48,488 nt of DNA from Pseudomonas sp. CHM02 (lineage in GTDB: Bacteria; Pseudomonadota; Gammaproteobacteria; Pseudomonadales; Pseudomonadaceae). A program made the position numbers and the translations under genes. A model generated the notes under the pieces. The model was not told the origin of the DNA, did not search any database, and saw only the letters and a list, made by a program, of their open reading frames with translations. How positions within the stretch are numbered: the stretch's first letter is position 1; each line of letters begins with the position of its first letter. Shown here piece after piece: positions 15,421-27,400 of this stretch. The stretch is from the NCBI RefSeq assembly GCF_000612585.1, contig NZ_JFCA01000051.1, positions 1 through 48,488 of the forward strand, given 5' to 3'.

Positions 15421-18400
15421 TCAGAGTCCCTCCAACTCCGCCATCAAATCACTCAACCGATCCACCTTCTCGGCGCTGATCTCATTAGCCGCCAACCCAT
15501 CGATATACTCAGCCAATTCCCCCACCGTGCTGCACTCGAACATCGCTCGCAGCGGCACATCCCGCTGCAAAGTCTTCTGCACCCGCGAGGCAATCTGTGT
15601 GGCCAGCAACGAATGCCCGCCCAGTTCGAAGAAGTTGTCCTGCACCCCCACCCGCTCAACCTTCAGCACTTCGGCCCAGATCGCGGCCAAGGTGGTTTCC
15701 AGCTCGTTGCGCGGCGCCAGGTAATCCTGGCTTTGCAACTGGCCAATCTCCAGTGCAGGCAACGCCTTGCGGTCGAGTTTGCCATTGGCGTTGAGCGGCA
15801 GGCGGTCGAGCCAGAGCCAGTGCAGCGGCACCATGTATTCCGGCAGCTCGGCACGCAGGCGTTGCTTGATGCGGTCGAGGCGTTCGCTTGGGTTCAGTGC
15901 CTCATCCGCCGCCACCAGGTAGCCGACCAGGTGCTTGCCGTTGACGCCTTCCTGCACGCCTACCGCCGCATCGCGCACTTCCGGTTGTTCGTGCAGGCGC
16001 GCTTCGATTTCACCCAGTTCGATGCGGTAGCCGCGAATCTTCACTTGATGGTCGACACGCCCGACGTACTCCAGCACACCGTCACTGCGACGGCGCGCGA
16101 GGTCGCCGGTGCGGTAGAGGCGTTCGCCGGGCGCGCCGAACGGGTTGGGTACAAACACGGGAGCGGTGCGCAGCGGGTCGCTGACGTAGCCACGACCGAC
16201 ACCGGTACCGGCAACGCACAACTCGCCAACTGCGCCTTGCGGCACCAGTTCCAGCGCGCCATCCAGCAGGTACAAGCGGTTGTTGTCGGTCGGCGTACCA
16301 ATCGGCAAGTAGGTGCCACGGGTCGACGCCAGGTCGACGCGATAGAACGCCACATCGTCGGAACATTCCGCCGGACCATAAGCGTTCACCAGCCCGATCT
16401 CGGGGTAACGCAACAACCACTGATGCGCCAGCTCCGGTGGCATCGCTTCGCCGGTTGGCAGCATCCAGCGCAGGCCATCCAGGCTGATGCGGTCCTGGGC
16501 CAACATGCCCTGGATCAGCGACGGCACGCTTTCCAGCACGGTAATGCCCTGGGCCTGGACATGTTCCAGCAAGCCTTGGGGATCATGGGCGAGAGTGTTC
16601 GGCACGATGTCCACCCGCGCACCGAACAGCGGTGCGGCAAGGAATTGCCACACGGAAATATCGAAGCTCTGCGAAGCGGTTTGCGCAATCACGTCCGCGT
16701 CGCTCAACGCCAGGTACGGCACCTTGCTCAGCTGGTTATTGAGCATGCCGCGCTGCTCCACCATCACGCCCTTGGGCAGGCCGGTGGAACCCGAGGTATA
16801 GATCACATAAGCGAGGTTGTCCGGACCGCTGTAGATGCCGGGGTTTTCGCCGCGTGCAGGCACTTCTTCCCACACCAGCAACTGGCAGTCGAAGCCTTCC
16901 AGCAACTCGATGGCCTGCTCGCGACATGCCTCGGTGCACACCAGCAGCGGTGTGCGGCTCAGGTCGATAATGCTGCGCAAACGCTGGCTCGGCAGGCCTG
17001 GGTCGAGCGGCAGGTAGCCGGCACCGGCCTTGAAGCTGCCGATGATCATGCCCAGCAGGTCAAGGTTGCGTTCGGCCAGCAACGCCACGGGTTGATCCAG
17101 GCCGACGCCTGCGCTGACCAGCGCGTGGCCCAGGCCGTTACTGCGGCGGTTCAGCGCGTCATACGTCCATTGCTGGTCGAGGCAGCTGGCGGCGATACGC
17201 TGCGGATGCGCGGCCACCTGCTCTTCGAACAGCTCGACATAGCTGCGTTCCAGCGGATAGTCATGCGCGCTCTGGTTACAGCCCTCCACCAGGAACCCGC
17301 GTTCCTGCTCGCCGATCAGCGGCAGGTCGGCCATGTCGCCATGGAAGCCTTGGACCAGCGCCAGCAGCAGGCGCTTGAACTCGCCGAGCATGCCTTGCAC
17401 GGTGGTCTCGTCGAAGTAGCGCTGGTCGTAGGACAGGTGCAAACCAAGGTCATCGCCCGGATAACACACGGCGGTCAACGGGAAGTTGGTGTGGGTGCGG
17501 CCGGAGTCCGAGGTGGCATTCAGGCTTTGCGCGCGGTCCAGCACCGAGACCTCCACCGGCGCGTTTTCGAACACGAACAGGCTGTCGAACAGCGGCTGGC
17601 CCTTGGGCAATTCGCTGTGTTCCTGGATCGTCACCAGCGGCAGGTATTCGTACTCGCGCAGTTGCATGTTGCTGTCGAGCAAGCCGCTCAACCATTGGCG
17701 CACGCTGCAACGCTGATCGTCCTCGGGCAGTTTCACCCGCAGCGCGATGCTGTTGATGAACAGGCCAACCGTGCGTTGCATCTCGGGCATTTCCACCGGG
17801 CGCCCGGCCACGGTGACGCCGAACAGCACGTCACGGTCGCCGCTCAAGCGCCGCAGCACCAGCGCCCATGCCGCCTGGGCGAAGGTGTTGACGGTCAGTT
17901 GATGAGCCTGGGCCAGTTCGCGCAGTTGTGCACCGTCGCGGGCGTCGAGGCGGGTGTAGCAGTCGCCCACCACCATGCCGCCGCTGTGGCCCGCGTGTTC
18001 ACGCAGGAACGGCCGGTCGCTCGGGATCGGCGTGGTGCGCTCGAACCCTTGCAGGTTCTGCTGCCACCACTGGCGCGCCTCGTTGAGGTTCTGGCGTTGC
18101 AGCCAGGCGATGTAGTCGCGATAACGCGGCGGCGTGGCCAGTTGCGCTTCGCGGCCTTCGCCCAGGGCCATGTAGATGTCGAAGAAATCATTCATCAACA
18201 ACGAACGGCACCAGGCATCGATGAGGATGTGGTGGTTGCTCATCATGAACCAGTACCGCGCTTCGCCGACGCGGATCAGGCGCAGGTGGAACGGTGCCTG
18301 GTTGAGCAGATCGAAACCGGCTTCGCGTTCTTGCTTGAGCAGCGCCTGCAGACGCGGTTCCTGTTCGCTTTCCGGGGCCTGGCTCCAGTCCAGGTACTCA

Positions 18401-21400
18401 ATCGGCGTACTGCCCGGTGTGTGAATCACTTGCAGCATGTCTTCACCGACGTTCCAGCAGAACGAGGCGCGCAAGGCTTCGTGACGGGCGATCACCGCTT
18501 GCCAGGCCTGGGCGAAACGCTCGGGGTCCAGGGCGCTGTTGATGCGGTAGCGGTCCTGCATGTAGTACAGGCCGGTGCCTGGTTCCAGCAGGGTGTGCAG
18601 CAGCAGGCCTTCCTGCATCGGCGTCAGCGGGTAGACGTCTTCGATGACGTTGGCCGGTACCGGCAGGCTGTCGAGTTGCGACTGGGACAGGTGGGCCAGC
18701 GGGAAGTCGGACGGTGTAAGACCACCGGCACCGTCCTGAAGGCAGTGCTGGGTCAGGCTTTGCAGTTCAGCCAGGTACGCCTCGGCCAATTCGCGCACGC
18801 TGTGCTGATCGAGGCGCTCGCGGCTGAAGGTCCAGCGCAGCACCAGCTCACCGCCGTACACCTGGCTGTCGACGCTCAGTTCGTTGGGCAGCGGTGCATC
18901 CGGGTCATGGGCCAGGCCTGCGGACTCGTCCAGCGGATGGAACAGTGCATCGGCGCCAAAGCTCTGGTCGAACTGCCCCAGGTAGTTGAAGGTGAGCTGC
19001 GCGCTCGGCAGTGCGGCCATGCTCCGGTTGCACAGATCATCGGCCAGGTAGCGCAGCACGCCATAGCCCAGGCCTTTATGCGGCACGCCACGCAATTGCT
19101 CCTTGATCGCCTTGATCGAATCGCCCTGCCCGGCTTGCGGGGTCAGCCGCAGCGGATAGGCACTGGTGAACCAGCCGACGCTGCGGGTCAGGTCGATGTC
19201 ATCGAACAGGGTTTCGCGGCCGTGGCCTTCCAGCTGGATCAGCGCCGACGCGTGGCCGCTCCAGCGGCACAGCACACGGGCCAAGGCGGTCAGCAGCAGG
19301 TCGTTGACCTGGGTGCGGTAGGCGCTCGGGGCCTGTTGCAACAACTGGCGCGTATGCTCGGCATCCAGGCGCACGCTGACGGTGTCGGCGTCGCGGTGAC
19401 GCAGCGAACCGTGCGGGCGCGCCACCGGCAACGCCGCGTCAGGCCCCGCCAACTGTGCCTGCCAGACGCTCAATTCTTCACGCAGGGATTCGCTGCCGGC
19501 GTAGGCCTGCAAACGCGCAGCCCAATCGCGCAGGGCGCTGGTCTTGGCCGGCAGGCTGACGGACTGGCCGTCGCTCAACTGGCGATAGACCGTCTGCAGA
19601 TCTTCGAGCAAGAAACGCCAGGACACGCCGTCCACCACCAGGTGATGGATCGCGATCAACAGGCGCTGCTGCCCCTCGGGCCCATCCACCAGCAAGGCAC
19701 GCAGCAGCGGGCCGTGTTCCAGGTCGAGGCTGCGCTGGGTGTCGGTGAACAGCGCGGTGCAGTGCGCCATATCGCGCACTTGCGCCTGCATCAGCACGCC
19801 GCCTTGCGGCACGGCCAAATGCTCGGCATGCCATTGCGCGTCACGCGGGGAGAAGCTCAGGCGCAGGGCGTCGTGGTGCTCCAGCACGGCCAGCAACGCT
19901 TGCTCCAGACGATGGGGTTCCAGCAGTTGCAACGGCTTGAGGACCAGCGCCTGGTTCCAGTGCTGACGCTGTGGAATCTCGGTGTCGAAGAACCAGTGCT
20001 GGATCGGCGTCAGCCCGGAGGAGCCGGTCAACACACCTTGCTCGGCCGTGACCTGCTCGGAACGGGTGGCGACGGCGGCGAGGGTTTGCACGGTCTGGTG
20101 CTGGAACAGGTCGCGGGGGCTGAAATGAATCCCGGCCTGCCGCGCACGGCTGACCACCTGGATCGACAGGATCGAGTCGCCGCCCAGTTCAAAGAAGTTA
20201 TCGTCCAGGCCGACTTGCTGCACGTTCAACACGGCGCACCAGATGGCGGCCAACGTGCTTTCAAGCTCGTTGCGTGGCGCCACATAGGTTTGGCGATTCG
20301 CCTCGGGATCCGGTTGCGGCAAGGCACGGCGATCGAGTTTGCCGTTGGCGGTCAGCGGCATGCTGTCGAGCACGATCAGGTGCGCCGGCACCATGTAGTC
20401 CGGCAGTTGTGCCTTGAGATGAGCCTTGAGCGCATCGCGTAATGCGCCGTGCTCGGCATCGCTGACCAGGTACGCCACCAGTTGTTTGCCACTCGGCGAA
20501 TCCAGCGCCAGCACCACCGCTTCGCGCACGGCGTCGTGTTCCAGCAGGCGGGTTTCGATTTCGCCCAGTTCGATACGGAAACCGCGGATCTTCACCTGAT
20601 GGTCGATACGCCCCAGGTACTCCACCAGGCCATCGGCACGTTGGTGCACCAGGTCGCCGGTGCGGTACAGGCGCCCGCCATTGTGGGCAAACGGGTCGGC
20701 GACAAAACGCTCGGCGGTCATCCCCCGACGCTGGTGATACCCCTGGGCCAGGCCGGCGCCGCCGACGTACAACTCGCCGATCGCGCCTTGCGGCACCAAC
20801 GCCAGGTCGGCGTCGAGAATATAGGCCACGCGGTCACCGATAATGCTGCCGATCGGCACGCTCGCAGCGCCCTCCTCCAAGTGCTCGGGCGCGAGGCTGG
20901 CCAGTGGCATCACCACCGTTTCAGTCGGGCCATAGGCATTGAAAAACACCTGCGGCTGGAACGCGGCACGGATGCGCTGCAAGTGTTCGCCGGTAAGCGC
21001 TTCACCACCGGTGATGCACATGCGCACCGGCAACGTCTGCTGCTGGGTCGCCAGCCATTGCGCCAACTGGCTGCCATAGCTCGGCGTGAAGCCCAGGATG
21101 TTGATGTGATGGGTACGGATCAGCGCGCAGATTTCTTCGGCATCCCACTGGCCCTGGGCACGCAACACCACCTGCGCGCCACTGAGCAGCGGCACCAGCA
21201 AACGCTCGGTGGCAGCGTCGAAGTTGATCGAATAGAAGTGCAGTTCGCAGTCATCAGGGCGCATGCCAAATCGCTCGATCACCGCCGTGCAATGCATGGC
21301 GATTTCACCGTGGGATACCACCACGCCTTTCGGCTTTCCGGTGGAACCAGAGGTGTAGATCAAGTACGCCTGATGTTGCGGAAGGCTGATAAACGGCAGC

Positions 21401-24400
21401 GCATCGGCCGGGTAGTTGGCGAGCGCCGGCAAGTCATCTTCCAGGCACCAGCACGCCAAGTTCGCCGGCAATTCGCCGAGCGCTGCGAACATCGCCGCAT
21501 CGCTGAGCAGCAGGCCGATGCCGCTGTCTTCGATCATGTAGTGCAAACGGTCCAGCGGGTATTCCGGGTCCAGCGGCACGTAGGCGCCGCCCGCCTTAAG
21601 GATCGCCAGCAGGCCGATGACCATTTCCAGCGAGCGCGGCAGCGCCAGGCCTACGCGCACCTGCGGGCCGACGCCGCGCTCGCGCAGCATCCAGGCCAGG
21701 CGGTTGGCGCGGGCGTCGAGCTCGCGATAACCCAGCGTTTCACCGGCGAAGGTCAGCGCGGGGGCATCGCCACGGGCTGCCGCTTGCTGGCTGAACAGTT
21801 GATGGATGCATTGGTCGAGACGGTGTTCGCCCGCCTCGATGCCCAGGCTGTCCTGCAATGCGCGCTGCTCGGCGACAGTCAGCAACGGCAGTTCGCTGAG
21901 GCGCTGTTGCGGGTCGGCGATCAACGCTTCCAGCAGATTGCGCCAATGTTCGGCCATGCGCGCAATGCGCGGCTCGTCGAACAGGTCGGTGCTGTAGGTC
22001 AGGCAGCAACCCAGGCGATGGTCGAGGTCGGTGACTTCCAGGTTGAGGTCGAACTTGGTCGCGCGCGCATCGTTGGCCAGGTACTCGACGGTCATGCCGG
22101 CCAGTTGGCGGCTCTGCTGGAATTCCCAGCGCTGCACGTTGCACATCACCTGGAACAGCGGGTTGTACGCCGCACTACGCGGCGGCTGCAGGGCTTCCAC
22201 CAGGTGGTCGAATGGCAGGTCCTGATGGGACTGGCCTTCGATCACGGTGTGGCGCACCTGTTCGAACAATTCAGCGACATTCATCTGCCCATTGAGCTGG
22301 CAACGCAGCACCTGGGTGTTGAGGAAGGCACCGATCAGCCCTTCGCTTTCCGGGCGAATGCGGTTGGCCACAGGGGCGCCGATGCGCAGGTCGGTCTGGC
22401 CGCTGTAGCGGTAGAGCAACACGGCCAGTGTGGCGGTCATGGTCATGAACAGCGTGAGGCCGCGTTCGGCATTGAAGGCACGCACACGGGCTGCCAGGTC
22501 ATCGCTCAGATCAAAGCGGTACAGCTCGCCCCGGTGGCTTTGCACCGGTGGCCGTGGACGGTCGCCGGGCAGTTCCAGCAACGGGTGTTCGTTGCCCAGT
22601 TGCGCGGTCCAGTAGTCCAGTTGGCGCTGACGTTCGCCAGCTTCCAGCCACTGGCGCTGCCACACACTGTAATCGAGGTATTGCACCGGCAGCGGCGCCA
22701 ACGGTGACAGGCGTTCGTCGATAAAGGCTTCGTACAGCGCGCTGAGTTCACGGGCAAAGATGTCCATGGCCCAGCCTTCGGTGACGATGTGGTGCAGGGT
22801 CAGCACCAGGTAGTGGTCGCGCTCGCCGGCCTTGACCAGGCAGGCGCGCAGCAACGGCCCGGTTTCCAGGTTGAACGGCGTATGCGCCTCGTGATCGGCC
22901 AGTTGCTGCAAGCGCTGCTGGCGTTCGCTTTCGTCCAGCGCGGAGAAGTCCTGCCAGTCCATGCGCAGGCCGGTCTGCGACGAGACCTTCTGACAGGCCA
23001 CGCCATCGACACTCGGGAAGGTGGTGCGCAGGGTTTCGTGACGCATGATCAAGGCCTGCAACGCCGCCTCGAAACGCCCCACATCCAGCACGCCACGCAG
23101 GCGCGCCATGCCGCCGACGTTGTAGGCCGGGCTGTCCGGTTCCATCTGCCACAGGAACCACATGCGCTGCTGGGAATAGGACAGCGGCACCGGTTGGCTG
23201 CGGTCGACCTTGGCGATGGCGGTCTGTTGGTTGCGTTGGCCCGAGGCCTGGATCAGACCGACCTGCTCGGCGAAAGCCCCCAACTCACTGGCTTCGAACA
23301 AGGTGCGCAACGGCAACTCGACGTCACACGCCTGGCGGGTGCGGGAGATGATTTGCGTGGCCAGCAACGAGTGGCCGCCGAGGGCGAAAAAGTCATCGTG
23401 CAGGCCGATCTTTGGCAGGCCAAGGACCTCGCGCCAGATCGCGGCGATCTGCTGTTGCAGCGGCGTTTCAGGCTCGACGTGCTCACGGGTTTGCCACACC
23501 GGATCCGGCAATGCGCGGCGGTCGAGCTTGCCGCTGGGGCTCAAAGGCATGGCGTCCAGACGCATCAGCAGCGCGGGCACCATGTACTCCGGCAGCTCGG
23601 CGGCCAGGGCAGTTCTGACCTGTTGTTCGTCCAGCTCAGCCTGGGCGGTGTAATAGCCGATCAGCTGTGCATCACGCACCAACACCACGGCTTGGGCGAT
23701 GCCGTCCAGCGCGAGCATGTGCGCTTCGATTTCTTCCGGCTCGACGCGGAAGCCGCGCAGCTTGACCTGCTGGTCGAGGCGCCCGAGGTACTCGATCACA
23801 CCGTCGGCATTCCACCGGGCGCGGTCACCGGTGCGGTACAGGCGCGTCCCTTGGTGGTCAGCGACAAAACGCTCAGCCGTCAACCCGGCGCGGCCCAGGT
23901 AACCCCGGGCCAGGCCGATGCCGCCGATGCACAGTTCACCCGGCACACCCAGCGGCACGGGGTTGAGCTGCTCGTCCAGCACGCGGCAGATCACATTGCC
24001 CAACGGGCGGCCAATCGGCGAACGCTCGCCGTCTTCCGTGCGGCAGTGCCAGTGGGTCACGTTGATCGCGGTTTCGGTCGGGCCATAGCGGTTGTGCAAC
24101 TGCACCGCCGGCAATTGCGCCAACACACGGTTGCGCAGTTCGGCTGGCAAGGCTTCGCCGCCGGAGAACAAGCGGCGCAGGCTGGTGCATTCGGCTACCA
24201 GCGGCTCGTCAATGAACAGCTGCAACAGCGGCGGTACGAAGTGCAGCGTGGTCACGCCGTGTTGCTGCACCAACTGCGCGATGCGATGCGGGTCGCGATG
24301 CTCGCCGGGGCCGGCCAGCACCAGGCGGCAACCGCTGATCAGTGGCCAGAAGCATTCCCACACCGACACGTCGAAACTGATCGGCGCCTTTTGCATCAGC

Positions 24401-27400
24401 ACATCGGTGTCGTTGAGCTGATAAGTGGCCTGCATCCACTGCAAGCGCTCGGCCAGGGCTGCATGGGTGTTGCCCACGCCTTTGGGCTGGCCGGTGGAAC
24501 CGGAGGTGTAGATCACGTAGGCGAGGTTATCGCCGTCCAGGTGCAAGCCGGGCGGCTGGGTGGGCCAGCTGTCGAGGTGCAGGCTGTCCATCGCAATCAC
24601 GCACACACCTTCGGCACTCGGGAGCTGTTCCAGCAACGCGGTCTGGGTCAGCAGCAGGTGTACGCCGCTGTCCTTGAGCATGTAGGCCAGGCGCTCGGCA
24701 GGGTAATCCGGGTCCAGCGGCACATAGGCGCCACCGGCCTTGATGATCGCCAGCAGGCCGATCAGCAGTTGCGGCGAACGCTCGGCGGCGATGGCCACGC
24801 ACACGTCCGGGCCGACGCCTTTGTCCCGCAGGTAGTGGGCCAGGCGGTTGGCCTGGGTGTGCAGTTGGGCGAAGGTCAGGCTGCCGCCGTCCCAGACCAG
24901 GGCGGTGTTGTCCGAGGCCTGCTGATTGAGCAGTTCGGGCAGCCACTGCCGGGCCGGCACGCACGGGGCTTCGCTCCAAGGTTGCTGCTCGTCTTGCTGC
25001 ATCAGCTTGAGGTCGCCGATGGCTTGCTGCGGCTGTTCACACACGGCATGCAGCAGGTTGATGTAGTGCTCGGCCAGGCGCTGGATGGTCGCGGTTTCGA
25101 ACAGCTCATCGGCGTAGTCGAACGACAGGCTCAAGCGCCCGTTGCGGTCTTCTTCGGTGTGCAGTTGCAGGTCGAACTTGGCGTCGCGGCTGTGCCAGGG
25201 CAACTCGTCGGCGAGCATGCCCGGCAAGCGACGCAACGCGCTCAAATCACGCTGCTGGTGGTTGAACATGACCTGGAACAGGCCCTGTTCCCGGGCGTGC
25301 GGGAAGGCTTCCAGCAATTGTTCGAAGGGCAGGTCCTGATGGGCCTGGGCGCCTACTGCCGTCTGGCGTGTCGCGGCCAATAACTGGCTGAACGGCAGGC
25401 GCCCGTCCAGCTCGGCCCGCAGTACCAGGGTGTTGATGAAGAAGCCGACCAGGCCCTGGGTTTCCCGGCGCGGGCGGTTGGCGTTGGGCACGCCGATGCG
25501 GATGTCACGCTGGCCGCTGTAGCGGTAGAGCAGGCTTTGGAAAGCCGCCAGCAACAGCATGAACGGGGTGGATTCGTTGGCCTGGGCGGTCTGGCGAATC
25601 GCTTCGCTGAGGCTCGCACCCAAGCGCACGCTATGGCGCGAGGCCGTGTGACGGTGGTGCACCGAGCGCGGGTGGTCGGTGGCCAGGCTCAGGGTTGGAT
25701 GTTCTTCACCCAGTTGCGCTGTCCAGTACGCCAGTTGGCGCTCGCCTTCGCCTTCGGCCAGCCATTGGCGCTGCCAGCTGCCGTAGTCGGCGTATTGCAG
25801 GGCCAGGGGCGGCAATTCCAGGGTTTGACCCTGGACAGCGGCCGCGTAGAGGCGTGAGAACTCGTCAATGAGGATATTCAGCGACCAGCCGTCGGCGATG
25901 ATGTGGTGCAGCGTTACCAGCAGTTGGTGATCTTCATCGTCCAGGCGCACCAGGGTCACCCACAGCAGCGGGCCTTTTTCCAGGTCGAACTGGGTGCGCG
26001 CTTCGTCTTCGCGGATCTGTTGCGCACGGGCTTCGCGTTCGGCCGCCGGCAGATCACTGAGGTCGATGACTTGCAGCTCGAACCCCACCTTGGCATCGAT
26101 ACGCTGGAAAGCCTGGCCGTCTCTTTCGTAGAAGCGGGTGCGCAGCGCTTCGTGGCGCTGGATCAGTTGCTGGAAGCTTGCGCGCACGGCGTCTTCATCC
26201 AACTCGCCGCGCAGGCGCAGCGCACCGGGGATGGTGTAGGCGCTGCTGTGCGGGTCCAGTTGCCAGGTGATCCACAGGCGGTTCTGCGCCAGGGATTGGG
26301 GCAACTCGTCCTGGCGTGACAGGCTGTGGATCACGCCCTGGGCGACGCCGCCGTCCTGTTGCAACTGCGCGACATTCGCGGCAAAGCCTTGCAGGGTCGG
26401 CGCCTCGAACAGCAGGCGCAGGTTCAGTTCCAGGCCGAGGGTTTCGCGCAAGCGTGCGACCACTTGGGTGGCCGTGATGGAGTTGCCGCCAAGCAGGAAG
26501 AAATGATCGTCGGCGGCCACTGTCGGCACCTGCAATTGCTCGCACCAGATCGCAGCGATCTGCTGTTGCAGTTCGGACTGCAGCGCACCATCGCTCGCCT
26601 GTACCTGCAGATCAGGGAACTGTGCATAACTGTCGAGGCTGCCATCCTTATGGCGAAGCGCACACGCCGCGCGTTGCACCTTGCCGCTGGAGGTCTTCGG
26701 CAATGCACCGGGATTGAGCAACACCACCACGCTCGGCGCCTCCTGGTACGCCTCGGCGACGGCCTGGCGGATCGCCTTGATCAGCGCTTCGGGCGGCAGG
26801 ATTTTCTGCACGCTGCGGCTGATTTCAGCGGCAATGCCAATACCTTCCAGACCCTGGTCATTCACCGCAAATGCGGCGACCCGGCCTTTGCGCACCACTT
26901 CGACTTCGCGCTCGATGGTCTGCTCGATGTCCTGGGGGTACAGGTTGTGGCCGCGCACGATCAGCAGGTCTTTGAGGCGACCGGTGATGTACACCTCGCC
27001 GTCACGGATAAAACCCAGGTCGCCGGTGCGCAGCCAGGTGCGGCCGGCGTGTTGCACGAAAGTCCTGGCGGTGGCTTCGGGGTTGCGCCAGTAGCCGTGG
27101 GCAATGCTCGGGCCGCTAGCCCAGAGTTCGCCGACGCTGCTGTCGGGCAGTTCCACAAGGGTGTGCGGGTCGGCAATCAGTACCGCATGGTCGGGCTGGC
27201 GGGTGCCGCAGCTCATGATCGCACTGCCCTGCCCCGGCTCGGCGCGGTTGGCGGCCAGGGCCTGCTCGTCGACGCGCAGCGCGGGGATGCCCTGGCCCCG
27301 GGTGCCACCGGCGACAAACAGGGTCGCCTCGGCCAGGCCGTAGGAGGCGAAGAAATTGTTCGGGGTGAAACCGCAAGCGGCGAACTTCTCGGCGAAGCGT

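Noticed and set aside
15412..20442. Very long plus-strand open frame (1676 codons) opposite pvdL, with others at 20449-22707, 22789-25383 and 26326-28317
   Set aside because: These are antisense shadows of the GC-rich NRPS. They are rich in Gln, His, Arg and Ala with no domain pattern, and the minus strand carries unmistakable NRPS motifs throughout.
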